Assembly (NCBI RefSeq): GCF_018998565.1
Contig: NZ_JAHNZO010000001.1
Span: 573,774-637,773, forward strand
Reading direction: 5' to 3'
DNA: 64,000 nt
From: Paenibacillus oleatilyticus
Lineage (GTDB): Bacteria > Bacillota > Bacilli > Paenibacillales > NBRC-103111
Positions 49,501 to 59,400 of the stretch are shown piece by piece. A program made the translations under genes and the position numbers. The first letter of the stretch is position 1; each line of letters starts with the position of its first letter. The notes below the pieces were generated by a model. The model saw nothing but the letters and a program-made list of their open reading frames with translations, searched no databases and was not told the DNA's origin.

Positions 49501-52500
49501 ACAGCTCGATGCGGCCTATTGGCGCAGCGGCTTCCTGGGTGATGGATTCCAGCCAGCGTATGAACTGCTTGGCCCAACGCTCTGCCGTTGACGAATGGAA
49601 TAATGCGCTGGCATATTCCAGCCGGAAAGCAATATCCGTCTCCAGTTCCATCGCCGTCAAGGTTAGATCAAACTGGGCAATCGGATGCGTGGCAGGATAC
49701 GTACGAATGCTCAATTCGCCGGACATCGCATTCGGATCAAGTACTTCCTCCATGGTGAACATGACGTCGAAAATCGCCGTTCGGCTGGGATCGCGCTGAA
49801 TGCCGAGTTTTCTGACCAAATCGTCGAACGGATAATCTTGATGCTCGTAGGCCGATAGCAAGGTTTGTTTAACTTCGCTCAAATAGGAAACAAAAGTTTT
49901 GCTCGCCTCCGGACAGCTGCGAATGGCCAGCGTATTCACGAACATACCTACGATATCCGACAGCTCCGAGCGCGATCTGCCCGACGATACGGTCCCGACA
50001 ATCATCTCTTCCTGATTCGTTATACGTGATAAATAAGCGCTGAAAGCTGCAAGCAAAACCATATAAAGCGTCGTCCCCGTCTGCTGCGCCAGCCGACGAA
50101 GCGCTTCTGTCAGCCCGGCATCCGCCCGGCAAATGATCTGCTCGCCCTCGAAGCTGCGAACCGCAGGTCTCGGCTCATCCGTCGGCAATTCCAGAACGGC
50201 CAGCTCCCCGGAAAGGGCTTCCAGCCAGTAGGCTTCCTGATCTTCCCGTTCTTTCGAACCTTCCTGTCCTTGCTCCCATACCGAATAATCTTTGTAGGCC
50301 AGGCGCTGCTCCGGCAGCGAAGCTCCCCGGTAAAGCTCGTAGAATTCCTGCTCCAGAATTTGAAGAGACACGCCGTCGCTCACAATATGATGGATATCGG
50401 TCAGCAAAACATGACGCTGCTCTCCGAGGCAGATGACACTGACCCGATACAGCGGCGCGGATGCCAGATCGAAGGGGCGTATGAACTGGCGGATGAACGC
50501 AGGAACCTCCTCTTCCTTCGCTTCGGCAAAGTTCACCTCGAAATCGACATGGCCATGAACGCGCTGCATCAACTCTCCATCGCTGAACTCAAAAGAGGTG
50601 CGCAAAGAGGCATGGCGTTCAACCAAGCGGGTACATGCGCCGACAACCCGCTGCCGGTCCAGCTTGCCTTCAAGCAGCAGCACATTCGGCATGTTATAAG
50701 CGGCTTGAGCGGAATCAAGCTGGTGAAGCAAATAGATTCTTTTTTGCGCGGAGGAGACGGGATACATCTCGCCCTGCTCCGCCGGTTGAATCGCGGTGTA
50801 TTCATTGCCGCCCAGCATGGCAATCGCCTTGGCCAGCGCCTCTACCGTGGGCGACTGGAAAATTTCCCGTAGCGACACATTCACCTTCAATTCCTGATGG
50901 ATACGGGAGACTAGCGCCGTGGCTCGGAGCGAGTGCCCGCCGATCTCGAAGAAATTGTCGCGGACCCCCACGCGCGCAAGGCGCAAGACATCCTGCCAGA
51001 TCGCGGCCAGCCTATCTTCCAGTTCGTTCCTAGGCGCTACATAGGATACGTCGCCCTCTTCCCGGTCCGGCGCAGGCAGCGCCTTTCTGTCGACTTTGCC
51101 GTTCGGCGTCAACGGCATCCGCTCCAGCCGCACAAAGTACGACGGGATCATAAAATGAGGTAGCGTCTTCGCCAAATCTTCCCGCATCCCCGCGGTGGCC
51201 AGGTCTTCATCCGCCACCACGTACGCGCATAAATACCGCTCTCCCTGCCCGTCATCGCGGATGATAGCCGCCGCTTCCCGCACGGAAGCAATCTGCAGCA
51301 GCCTCGACTCCACTTCGCCCAGCTCCACGCGGTAACCGCGCAGCTGTACCTGGTTATCGATCCGGCCCAAATATTCGAGATTGCCGTCCGGCATCCAGCG
51401 GACCAGGTCGCCCGTCCGGTACAAGCGCTCGCCCGGCACGAACGGATTCGCTACGAACTTCTCCGCGCTGAGCTCCGGCTTCCGGTAATATCCCCGCGCT
51501 ACGCCGGCGCCGCCGATGACCAGTTCCCCCGGCACGCCGACCGGCTGCAGCTGCATGCGGTCATTGACCACATACATGCGCATATTCGGCATCGGCTTGC
51601 CGATCGGCACATACCCCGCGCCGGGCAGCTTGTCCAGCGGCTCCTCGTAGTAGCTCGTGTCGATGCTCGCTTCGGTCACGCCATACACGTTCAGAATCCG
51701 AATGTCCGCGCCGAACCGCGTTTGCAGCTTGGCATACTCCTCCACGGAGCAACTGTCCGAGCTCACAATCACAACCTTCAGCTCCGGCAGCGGGATGCCC
51801 TGCTCCTGCACATAGTCGAATAACGGCGTAATCAGCGCCGGCGTCGATTCAAAGATCGTGATGCCTCGTTCTTGCAGCAGCCTCGCCAGTCCGGGAATAT
51901 CGGCCCGCACTTCCTCCGGGCATAAGACGCATTGTCCGCCGTTCGCGAAGGTACGCGCCATATCCCCTGAGAACACGTCGAAAGAGAAGCTTGCCATTTG
52001 CAGCAGTCTCACCGGAAATTGATCCAATCGATAGACCGTCCGATAAGCCATGGCGACGTTGACGAAGCTTCGGTGCTCGATCATCACGCCTTTGGGCTGG
52101 CCCGTCGTCCCCGAAGTATAGATGACGTAGGCCAAATCCTCCGGCCCGCTGAGAAGCTCTACAGGGGCGGAGCTCTCCGCCTCCAAACCGTCATCCTCAA
52201 AATAAAGCACTTCTCCGCTGAAGCCTGCGCCTTCAGAGGACTCCTCCGCCCGGCTGCCCGTGAGCAGCTCCGCGATCTGCCCTTGCAGCTCGCGCTGGGT
52301 TAACAACAGCGCAGCCTGGCTGTCGCGCAGCAGGTACGCGATCCGCCCCGCCGGGTAGGCAGGATCGATCGGCAGGTACGCCCCACCCGCCTTCATGACG
52401 GCCAGCGCCCCGATGATCGTATCCGCGGAGCGGCGCGCCATAATGCCAACGATCGTCTCGCGCCGCACGCCCTTGGCCCGTAGCGCGCGAGCCAAGCGAT

Positions 52501-53425
52501 TGGCCTGCGCATTCAAAGCGGCATACGTCCATTCCGCTTCCCCGACGACAAGCGCCGTTTGATCGGGCGTTCTTGCCGCTTGCTCTTCGAATATTTCATG
52601 AAACGTCCTGCTCTCCGTGTCATAAGCCGCAGCGGTATCGTTAAATCCAACCAGAATGTGCTCCCGCTCCGCTTCGGACAACAGTTCGATGTCGCCCAGC
52701 ACGGCGTCCGGCTCATGAAGAACTTTTTCCAGATATCCCTCAAAATGCTTCGCTATTTGCTCAATCATGCGAGCGGAATACTGGCTAATGTCGTACTCGA
52801 TTTGCAGAGTCAGCCTTTCACAGCTATTCCCGGTCAAAAAGGAAAACGCCGCCAGCGAGCCGACGGCAGCTTGATAGGCATCATCATGAATCGCATCCAA
52901 CCGGACTATCGTCGTGCAGGCAGGCAGCCCCTCCGCCATCTTAGGCAATTGAAGATGCTCCGCTATGATCGCGAAAGGAAAGTTTTGATGCTCGTTGGCA
53001 GCCAACACGGTTTCCTTCATGCGCCCCAGCCACTGTTTGAACGTGAGTGAGGAATCGTAGTCTGTTTTTAACAGCACGAATTGGTTTAGCCATCCGTCAT
53101 GCTCTCTTTGCTGCGCGAAAGTCGGCATCCCCACGATCACCGTGGCTTCGTCCGTATACTTCGCTAACAAATACTTAACGCCCGATAATAAAATCATATA
53201 GCGCGCAATATTGGACTTGTTCGAAATCTTGTCGATCTTCTCGATCAAGGGAAGCGGAATTTCACGCGAATAGCGCCCGATTTTCTCGCCGGATTGGGCG
53301 GTCGGCGCCTCCCTGGGGAAGCCCGATACAGCATCGTGAGGTTGAAGCAGCTGTAGCCAATACTGTTTTTCTTTATCGAACTGACCGCTTGCCAGCAAAA
53401 TATGTTGAGAGAGCATATCTGACAT
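40529..53425 (-). CDS. NRPS 2: half-C-A-T-C-A-T-C-A-T-C-A-T-TE
   Basis: A 4298-residue four-module NRPS with thioesterase. The first about 240 residues are only the C-terminal half of a condensation domain (no HHxxxDG). Then A1 (about 258-800), T1 (near 830), C2 (HHIVSDG near 1015), A2 (1331-1840), T2 (1870), C3 (HHIISDG), A3 (2375-2870), T3 (2897), C4 (HHIIGDG), A4 (3418-3920), T4 (3946) and TE (GWSIGG near 4083, His in AGDHYSMF). Pocket readings: A1 D-V-G-E-I-S-V-I-D (Dab); A2 D-G-S-M-T-G-E-I-G (unsure, partly like Tyr); A3 D-G-D-F-Y-G-M-V-T (unassigned); A4 D-G-F-F-L-G-M-V-Y (Ile). No epimerisation domain is seen. GGAGGT before the ATG fixes the start. Confidence 0.93.
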   Translation of the reverse strand: MSDMLSQHILLASGQFDKEKQYWLQLLQPHDAVSGFPREAPTAQSGEKIGRYSREIPLPLIEKIDKISNKSNIARYMILLSGVKYLLAKYTDEATVIVGMPTFAQQREHDGWLNQFVLLKTDYDSSLTFKQWLGRMKETVLAANEHQNFPFAIIAEHLQLPKMAEGLPACTTIVRLDAIHDDAYQAAVGSLAAFSFLTGNSCERLTLQIEYDISQYSARMIEQIAKHFEGYLEKVLHEPDAVLGDIELLSEAEREHILVGFNDTAAAYDTESRTFHEIFEEQAARTPDQTALVVGEAEWTYAALNAQANRLARALRAKGVRRETIVGIMARRSADTIIGALAVMKAGGAYLPIDPAYPAGRIAYLLRDSQAALLLTQRELQGQIAELLTGSRAEESSEGAGFSGEVLYFEDDGLEAESSAPVELLSGPEDLAYVIYTSGTTGQPKGVMIEHRSFVNVAMAYRTVYRLDQFPVRLLQMASFSFDVFSGDMARTFANGGQCVLCPEEVRADIPGLARLLQERGITIFESTPALITPLFDYVQEQGIPLPELKVVIVSSDSCSVEEYAKLQTRFGADIRILNVYGVTEASIDTSYYEEPLDKLPGAGYVPIGKPMPNMRMYVVNDRMQLQPVGVPGELVIGGAGVARGYYRKPELSAEKFVANPFVPGERLYRTGDLVRWMPDGNLEYLGRIDNQVQLRGYRVELGEVESRLLQIASVREAAAIIRDDGQGERYLCAYVVADEDLATAGMREDLAKTLPHFMIPSYFVRLERMPLTPNGKVDRKALPAPDREEGDVSYVAPRNELEDRLAAIWQDVLRLARVGVRDNFFEIGGHSLRATALVSRIHQELKVNVSLREIFQSPTVEALAKAIAMLGGNEYTAIQPAEQGEMYPVSSAQKRIYLLHQLDSAQAAYNMPNVLLLEGKLDRQRVVGACTRLVERHASLRTSFEFSDGELMQRVHGHVDFEVNFAEAKEEEVPAFIRQFIRPFDLASAPLYRVSVICLGEQRHVLLTDIHHIVSDGVSLQILEQEFYELYRGASLPEQRLAYKDYSVWEQGQEGSKEREDQEAYWLEALSGELAVLELPTDEPRPAVRSFEGEQIICRADAGLTEALRRLAQQTGTTLYMVLLAAFSAYLSRITNQEEMIVGTVSSGRSRSELSDIVGMFVNTLAIRSCPEASKTFVSYLSEVKQTLLSAYEHQDYPFDDLVRKLGIQRDPSRTAIFDVMFTMEEVLDPNAMSGELSIRTYPATHPIAQFDLTLTAMELETDIAFRLEYASALFHSSTAERWAKQFIRWLESITQEAAAPIGRIELLSDSDKQQLLVEFNRTHLDTPPNHATIHGRFEEQAGRQPDHPAVICGEASLTFAQLNQRANRLARILRDKGVTKDRIVGIMVRRSVEMIVGLLGILKAGGAYLPIDPSYPDDRIKYLLNDSGAEWLITQTGLQPNADFSLDTIYLDELEKDPVGAEDGVNLEPAAAPNNLAYVIYTSGTTGMPKGVMIEHRSVMNYLTWRMGEYGFNASHRMVQLFSFAFDGFLSSFFAPLLAGSTSILLPDEGAKDPLVIRKAIVDHAVTHFMCVPSLYAALIECLSAEDSRSLKVITLGGEALPQRLVDEHNAKNGHIELTNEYGPTENSIGGTITRHVQQESPITIGRPIANNRVYILNADYRLSPIGVVGELCIGGASLARGYRNQPELTAAKFVANPLVTGTLMYKTGDLAKWLPDGRIEYVGRADEQVKIRGYRIELSEIQSTLLRIEGVKEAVVTVYTDDSAVRHLCGYFTADTSVTMDDVKSSLASLLPNYMIPSFLVKLDRIPLTPNGKADRKMLPVPNHPLEGDSRVVAPRTPLEEELVRLWEELLEVKPIGIRDNFFELGGHSLKAMMLVARIYKQLQVEVALTSVFQAPTIEALAQLLQSKRQSGFAPIAPAPPSERYPVSSAQRRLYILRQLEGAEESYNMPAAFLVESALDVQRLNDACARLMHRHESLRTSFEMVDGETFQRIHPAVDFQIEHGAATEEEVPSLLASFIRPFDLDRAPLWRVALYQAAEDRCVLLMDMHHIISDGVSVNLMMDELFRLYNGEEIPPLPLQYKDYACWQQEMLQSEAMKKQEAYWLDSLSGSLPVLSLPADYPRPAIQSFTGGEVEFATDRELTAALYRIGQQTGTTLFMVLFAAYNAFVSRMAGQDDIITGTVISGRPTVDVEGIVGMFVNTLAVRTFPEGEKTFAAYLQEVKMTLLLSYENQDYPFEELVKQRVAQRDMSRNPLFDTMFTLSHKHEGGDHGVRMRSLPFEHAVTQFELTLSVIEEEDILSFSFEYAAALFKRETIERWKDLFSQWLTSLVMDTDLPISAVELLPPQEKHRLLVEFNDSAAAYPAEKTAHQLFEEQAERTPDAIALKQGAARISYRALNDRANRLARTLRRKGVRPETVVAVMEERSVDMIVAVLAVLKAGGAYVPIDPDYPQDRIDYMLADSQASILLTKSRFLQDRQWDGIVLDLAEEASYAEDGSNLASVTDMHHLAYFIYTSGSTGRPKGVMNEHRNLAAYLYTFIQRFQLDHRDTVLHLQSVSFDGAVDEMYLALLCGGTVYIANKEEGLDADLLEAVIEQENVTVLFCSSLLLSELNQRLSPGHPVRLFYPGGDVVKPSYYSNLTDRLVYNMYGPTEATVTTTSFNCLESSGHNVPIGKPMPNKQVYILGPQGQMQPIGVPGELYVAGVGLARGYLNQPELTTAKFVANPFIPGERMYRTGDLARWLPDGNVEYLGRMDQQVKIRGYRVELGEIEAQLQLHAGVGEAVVLADQSPDGEKILVAYIVAEERQSGAYWRHYLAQSLPYFMIPSAIIQLDEMPLTPNGKIDRNALLAIRMREEAAYSAPLDAIEVKLVSIWEEILGRDGIGRIDHFFELGGHSLKAMAVVKAISRQFQVDMPLSQIFKLPVLQDQAMFIRNHEASVYTQIDRIDDKMDVYPLSSAQKRMYMLQQMQPASIVYNMPDALLIEGNLDINRLEQALWKLIRRHESLRTSFVRVETEAFQRIEDEVVFALTYREPEHALHHDADIEAAMAGMMQTFVKPFELDKAPLFRAELVQINPNQQILLLDMHHIIGDGLSNDILMEELGILYANADLPELRLHYKDYAVWQNRLAAQGELAKQEAYWLGQFVGSLPVLQLPTDRPRPKVSDHRGDVIQFRIDVDVTSGLRRLAAETGATLNMVLLAGYTLLLHAYTGQEDIVVGTPVAGRLHADLDKIIGMFVNTLAIRSQPTNRHTILSFIHEMKTITLEAYENQSYPFEELVKKTVTVREANRNPLFDTMFTLQSAETDVLPSLPLPVRPLDVNVKTVKVDLTVTAKESHADGIVFDIEYATALFERSTVQRMGRHLAQLLSVMANRPEETISAITLIEEEEKRQICEVFNNTQTAYPRHQSLACLFEEQVEKTPDRVAVVFGEEQLTYRELDAKSNQVAGGLLEQGIKPGGILAILMDRSLDMVTAILAVLKTGNAYLPIDPEYPQGRIQYMLQDSGARVLLTREAVFAQAASAAGSLAEIVRMDAIMLGDQEARPAIAHGKGSDLAYVMYTSGTTGKPKGIMTTHANVARVVKGTDYIEIGEDDVVASLSNYAFDGFTFDFFGALLNGAALVVVPKSDILDIHRLSRILIDRRVTIMFVTTALFNLLVDTRLDSLTRLRKILFGGERVSVNHVRSALAALGPDVIVHMYGPTESTVYATFYPVDDIAADAATIPIGKPLSNTEAYILGAGGQLMPIGIPGELCLAGDGLALGYLNLPEMTAEKFVPHPLEQGRMIYRTGDLARFLPDGNIEFMDRIDQQVKIRGHRIELGEIESRMLELQALREATVLIVEKAGGKSLCAYYVTDSPISAGELREELAKRLPEYMIPAYFVPLTTMPLTPNGKIDRRALPEPTSAHVALREQEQPQNAMEETLLAIWKKILDKDEIGIHDNFFEIGGHSLLATRLAFDIFDALQVNFPLVEIFNRPTVCKLAEFVSTLLPAAEEKGQDEQLLLLKEGAAKDKQLFFIHAGDGEAEPYVPFSGYLSDSFQCWAIKVAPLQHHEPVALSMEEIAGSYVDKIRSIQPDGCYYLAGWSIGGTIAFEMARLLEALGFTVGFLGLIDSPFVQGDAGDIAEDSPFEPAAEMELLTNMFAPYLHSPLVVGLLEQTAGSEQVWHTFLTLAEQEQAGEELLAMLLSNKELIASMPEVENCKSLPELIKIYNVCRSLTYARDHYAAANPIAARIDFFQALTSPVENMGMRWRALSSQPVNIHEVAGDHYSMFRKPLLQGLASAFDRVLTDTVFALNRK
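50919..52719 (-). repeat. 1.8-kb near-identical Dab adenylation-domain repeat, copy in NRPS 2
   Basis: Matches 54919-56719 at an offset of exactly 4000 bp. I found three base differences, all within the first 125 bases (around 50976, 51012 and 51040), each changing one residue; I saw none in the remaining 1.68 kb, though I compared it by eye only. The copy runs from just before the T-domain GGHSLRATA segment through the whole A domain to the end of the preceding C domain (HEPDAVLGDIELLSEAE). Confidence 0.95.
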
Positions 53426-53444
53426 CGTTTAACCTCCAAGGTTG

Positions 53445-56400
53445 TTAAAAAATAAACTCAATCGGTTCATCCACGGTATTCGTTAAAGGATTGAACGTTT
53501 GCAGGTGGATATCCTTGATCTGAACTTCCACATTTGCGGTCATCGTCCGGAGAATGAAGATCCAGTCGTTACTCATCCGCTGAACGGTTTCTTTCTTGAA
53601 TAACGATGTCATGAAATCCAACGTACAATAAAGGGTATCTCCCAGTTCCACCACATCCAAGGAGAGATCAAACAGCGATACCGCAAAAGGAAGCGGGAAG
53701 TACTTCATGGCGACATCCGACAGCTTCTTCTCCCTATTTTCCGTATTGTGCAGGGCAAACAAGGTATCGAAGAGCGGATTTCTGCTTAGATCCCTCTTCA
53801 GCCCCAGCTTCTCCACCAACCTATCAAACGGATAATCTTGATGTTCATACGCGGCAAGCGTCGTTTGCTTCATCTCTTGAAGGAAACCAGCTGCCGTTTT
53901 TTCTCCGGAAAGCGCCGCTCTGATCACCAGCGTATTGACGAACATACCGACAATCGGCTCAAGATCCGCATGGGACCTTCCGGCAATAAGCGAGCCCACG
54001 CGAATATCTTCCTGTCCGGTATATTTATGGAGCAAGATGTGATAGGCGCTCATGAGCGCCATGTATAATGTGGTTCCCGTTTGCATAGACAATTGCCGGA
54101 GTTTGTCGGTGAGCTCTTTGTCAATGCTAAAAGCGACCGTATCGCCGGCAAAGCTTTGAACGGAGGAACGCCGATAATCCGTCGGTACCTGCAGCGTGCT
54201 CAGTTCTCCCGCCATAGCGGACAACCAATAATTTTCATGAACCTTGAAGATGTCGCTGTCGAAATATTTCCGCTCCCAAACCGCATAGTCTTTATATTGA
54301 ATGTCCAGCTGGAGCAAATCTTTCCCTGCATAGAGCTCGCCGAGCTCATGATGAATAATGTCCAGAGAAAAACCGTCGGAAATCATATGATTCATATCCA
54401 ACAGCAGTAAATGGCGCTCTTCCGATAAAGCGATGAGCTCAACCCGGAACAGCGGCGCTTGCTCCAAATCGAACGGTTGCGCAAAAGCTTTCACCAGAGC
54501 GTCCAACTGCTCTTCCGTTGACTGCCTGTACCGCACTTGGAAATCTACCGCCGGATGAATGCGCTGCACCACCACGCCGTCTACCATCTCGAAGGATGTA
54601 CGCAAGGCCTCATGCCGTTCGATCAACGCGGACAAGGCTTTTTCCAAGCGCCCCCGCTCCAGCCTTCCCTCAAGCATCATCGCATGCGGCATGTTGTAAA
54701 TGAGCTCCGACCCCGGCATTTGCTGCAGTATATAGAGACGCTTTTGTGCGGAGGAGAGCGGGTAATACGCGCGGGAATCCGCTTTGACGATAGTTGCAAA
54801 CGAGTTGCCGTTCAGCCCTTCAATCGCGAAAGCCAGCTTTTCTATCGTGGGTGACAGGAAAACTTCCCGCAGCGGCAGTTGGACGTTCAATTCCTTATGA
54901 ATGCGCGAAATCATCGCGGTGGCTCGGAGCGAGTGCCCGCCGATCTCGAAGAAATTGTCGCGGACCCCCACGCGCCCAAGGCGCAAGACATCCTGCCAGA
55001 TCGCGGCCAGCTTATCTTCCAGTTCGTTCCTAGGCGCTATATAGGATACGTCGCCCTCTTCCCGGTCCGGCGCAGGCAGCGCCTTTCTGTCGACTTTGCC
55101 GTTCGGCGTCAACGGCATCCGCTCCAGCCGCACAAAGTACGACGGGATCATAAAATGAGGTAGCGTCTTCGCCAAATCTTCCCGCATCCCCGCGGTGGCC
55201 AGGTCTTCATCCGCCACCACGTACGCGCATAAATACCGCTCTCCCTGCCCGTCATCGCGGATGATAGCCGCCGCTTCCCGCACGGAAGCAATCTGCAGCA
55301 GCCTCGACTCCACTTCGCCCAGCTCCACGCGGTAACCGCGCAGCTGTACCTGGTTATCGATCCGGCCCAAATATTCGAGATTGCCGTCCGGCATCCAGCG
55401 GACCAGGTCGCCCGTCCGGTACAAGCGCTCGCCCGGCACGAACGGATTCGCTACGAACTTCTCCGCGCTGAGCTCCGGCTTCCGGTAATATCCCCGCGCT
55501 ACGCCGGCGCCGCCGATGACCAGTTCCCCCGGCACGCCGACCGGCTGCAGCTGCATGCGGTCATTGACCACATACATGCGCATATTCGGCATCGGCTTGC
55601 CGATCGGCACATACCCCGCGCCGGGCAGCTTGTCCAGCGGCTCCTCGTAGTAGCTCGTGTCGATGCTCGCTTCGGTCACGCCATACACGTTCAGAATCCG
55701 AATGTCCGCGCCGAACCGCGTTTGCAGCTTGGCATACTCCTCCACGGAGCAACTGTCCGAGCTCACAATCACAACCTTCAGCTCCGGCAGCGGGATGCCC
55801 TGCTCCTGCACATAGTCGAATAACGGCGTAATCAGCGCCGGCGTCGATTCAAAGATCGTGATGCCTCGTTCTTGCAGCAGCCTCGCCAGTCCGGGAATAT
55901 CGGCCCGCACTTCCTCCGGGCATAAGACGCATTGTCCGCCGTTCGCGAAGGTACGCGCCATATCCCCTGAGAACACGTCGAAAGAGAAGCTTGCCATTTG
56001 CAGCAGTCTCACCGGAAATTGATCCAATCGATAGACCGTCCGATAAGCCATGGCGACGTTGACGAAGCTTCGGTGCTCGATCATCACGCCTTTGGGCTGG
56101 CCCGTCGTCCCCGAAGTATAGATGACGTAGGCCAAATCCTCCGGCCCGCTGAGAAGCTCTACAGGGGCGGAGCTCTCCGCCTCCAAACCGTCATCCTCAA
56201 AATAAAGCACTTCTCCGCTGAAGCCTGCGCCTTCAGAGGACTCCTCCGCCCGGCTGCCCGTGAGCAGCTCCGCGATCTGCCCTTGCAGCTCGCGCTGGGT
56301 TAACAACAGCGCAGCCTGGCTGTCGCGCAGCAGGTACGCGATCCGCCCCGCCGGGTAGGCAGGATCGATCGGCAGGTACGCCCCACCCGCCTTCATGACG

Positions 56401-59400
56401 GCCAGCGCCCCGATGATCGTATCCGCGGAGCGGCGCGCCATAATGCCAACGATCGTCTCGCGCCGCACGCCCTTGGCCCGTAGCGCGCGAGCCAAGCGAT
56501 TGGCCTGCGCATTCAAAGCGGCATACGTCCATTCCGCTTCCCCGACGACAAGCGCCGTTTGATCGGGCGTTCTTGCCGCTTGCTCTTCGAATATTTCATG
56601 AAACGTCCTGCTCTCCGTGTCATAAGCCGCAGCGGTATCGTTAAATCCAACCAGAATGTGCTCCCGCTCCGCTTCGGACAACAGTTCGATGTCGCCCAGC
56701 ACGGCGTCCGGCTCATGAACCAGTTGCCTTAACAGCTGTACGTAGCACCGGGCCCATCGTTCAATCGTTTCCTTATTGAATAAGGCTGTGCAATAATCAA
56801 CAATAAGCTTAATGCCGCCTTTTTCTTCAAGCACGCTAAAGGTTAAATCGAACTTGGAGGCGCAATAGCCGAATTTGTACGGCCTTGCCTGAACATCCGT
56901 CAATTCCAAAGCAAGCTCCACATTCAGCAGCTCGAACATCGTGTCGAAGATTGGATTACGGCTTATATCTCTGCGGATGTTCAGCTTCTCAATCAGTTCT
57001 TCAAACGGATATTGCTGATGCTCATACGCGGATAATGCCGTGTGCTTGACCTCTTTCAAAAAGTCCGAAAACCGTTTATTCCCTGCTGGGAACATGCGCA
57101 GCGCCAACGTATTGATGAACATCCCCATGATGTTCGTCAGTTCGTCCTGCGGTCTTCCCGTAATCGGCGATCCTACGATGAATTCTTCTTTGCCGGTTAA
57201 TTTGTGCAAGAGACCTGCATACGCCCCCAGCAGCACCATGAACATGGTCGTTCCTGTCCTGCCGGCCAATTGATAGAGCTGCTCAGACAAATCCTGATCT
57301 AACACAACCTGAATATGGTCGCCGTTGAAGCTTTGTAGCGCCGGTCTGGCACGGTCCGTCGGCAGTTCCAGAACCGGGATTTCCCCGGCCAGCGCGTCCA
57401 GCCAGTAGGCTTCCTCTTTTTTATATTCATCCGTTTGCATGAAATCCTGCTGCCATACGCAGTAATCCTTGTACTGAAGATGAAGCGGCTGCAGGGTGTT
57501 CCCCGCATAAAGCTCGCTTAATTCGCGCAAAAGAAGGCCGATCGTCATGCCGTCCGAAATGATATGATGCATGTCGAACAACAATAGATGCTTATCTTCT
57601 CCGATCTTGATCAAATCCACGCGCATAAGCGGCGCCTGGCTCAGATCAAATGGACGAACAAAGCCGTCAATGCTTGCCTTCGCTTCCGTTTCCGACGCCT
57701 CGAGATAACCGATGCGAAAATCGCCGGTCGGATGAATGCGCTGAACAGGAACGCCATCGATCAGTTCAAACGAAGAGCGCAGCGCGTCATGCCTTGCAAT
57801 GAGACCGGCAAAGGCATGCTCCAGCTGTCCGCGATCCAGCTTTCCTTCAAGCAGCAGCACTTCCGGCATGTTGTATGCTCGCTCGGCGCCTTCCAGTTGA
57901 TGAAGAATGAACAGCCGCTTCTGCGAGGACGACAGCAAATAGTAGTCCCTTTGTTCCGCTTTGACAATAGATATGAATTGATGACTATTCTGTTGTTGAA
58001 TGACTTTAGCCAATTGCTCAATCGTCGGATGCTCGAATATATCCCGCAGGGCGATCTTCACATTCATAAGCTTATGAACACGCGACATCAGGGACATCGC
58101 TTTTAACGAATGGCCGCCAAGTTCAAAGAAGTTGTCCCTGATTCCCAATTTCGCAACGCCAAGCACCTCTTGCCAAATGCGGCATAGCGCTTCTTCCGCC
58201 GGGTTGTTAGGCGGTATGTATGCCGTTTCGTTAAGCAAATCCTCGGCCGGCTGCGGCAGTGCATTCTTGTTGACCTTCCCGTTTAACGTAATCGGCAGCT
58301 TCTCCATCCACACAAAATGAGAAGGAAGCATGTATTCCGGCAACGAATACGCCAGATCTTGCCGCAACTGTCCGAAGCTCATTTCTTCTTCCAGTACGAT
58401 GTAAGCTGCTAAATAGGGGCTGCCGTTCGCTTCCAGCCATGTTTTCACGGAAGCTTCCCTAACGAGCGGATGCCGCAGCAATTGAGATTCGATCTCACCG
58501 AGCTCAACCCGGTGCCCCCTAATTTTGACCTGATCATCTTTTCTGCCTAAATATTCAATGTTACCGTTAGGCAGCCAGCGCGCCAGATCGCCCGTGCTGT
58601 ACATTCTTCCTCCCGGATGATTCGGGTCGGGAAAAAACTTCTCCGCTGTCAGCATCGGATTGTCGACATATCCCCGGCCTACATTATCCCCGGCGATATA
58701 CAATTCGCCCGCTACGCCCTGAGGCACCAATTGACGGTGCGCATCGAGAATGTAAATGGACGTATTGGCAATCGGTCGGCCGATCGGCGGCAAATCGGCA
58801 ATCGGATTCGACGGGTCGACCGTATACGTCGTCACGACATGAGTTTCCGAAGGACCGTAATGATTATGCAGGTAGATGCCTTGCGCACGGAGCATCTTTT
58901 TTAACTCGTCGCTGACAACGAGCTGCTCTCCGGCTGTCACGATATGCCGGACGCAGGTCGGGAAACGGGCCGCAAAATCGCTGTCCTGAAAAACAAATTT
59001 GAGAAAGGAGACGGGTAAATACAGCACCTCGATTTGATTGCCAGCAATGACTTCCAATAGCCGGTTGACATCGGTTTGGGTATCATTATCAATGAGATGC
59101 AGCTTCCCACCGGACAATAAGGTGGAAAAGACCTCTTGATAGCACACGTCGAAGCTCAAGGTCGTATATTGCAGCACGCTGCCGCTGCAGTCGATATTCG
59201 TCTGAGTAAATTGGAAATAGAGCAGGTTCACCAGGTTGCGATGCTCCAGCATCACGCCCTTTGGCTTGCCTGTCGTACCCGATGTGTAGATGATATAGAG
59301 CAAATCATTCGGCGTATTGACATAATCTACGGGAGCTTTGCTTTCTTCCTCCAGCGGTTCCGTCTCCACATCCAGTACCGGCGTCCCGGTCAAGCCCGGG

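Noticed and set aside
50919-56719. Tandem repeat or insertion element as explanation of the 1.8-kb repeat
   Set aside because: Ends have no inverted repeats or target duplications and fall at NRPS domain borders; domain copying explains it better.
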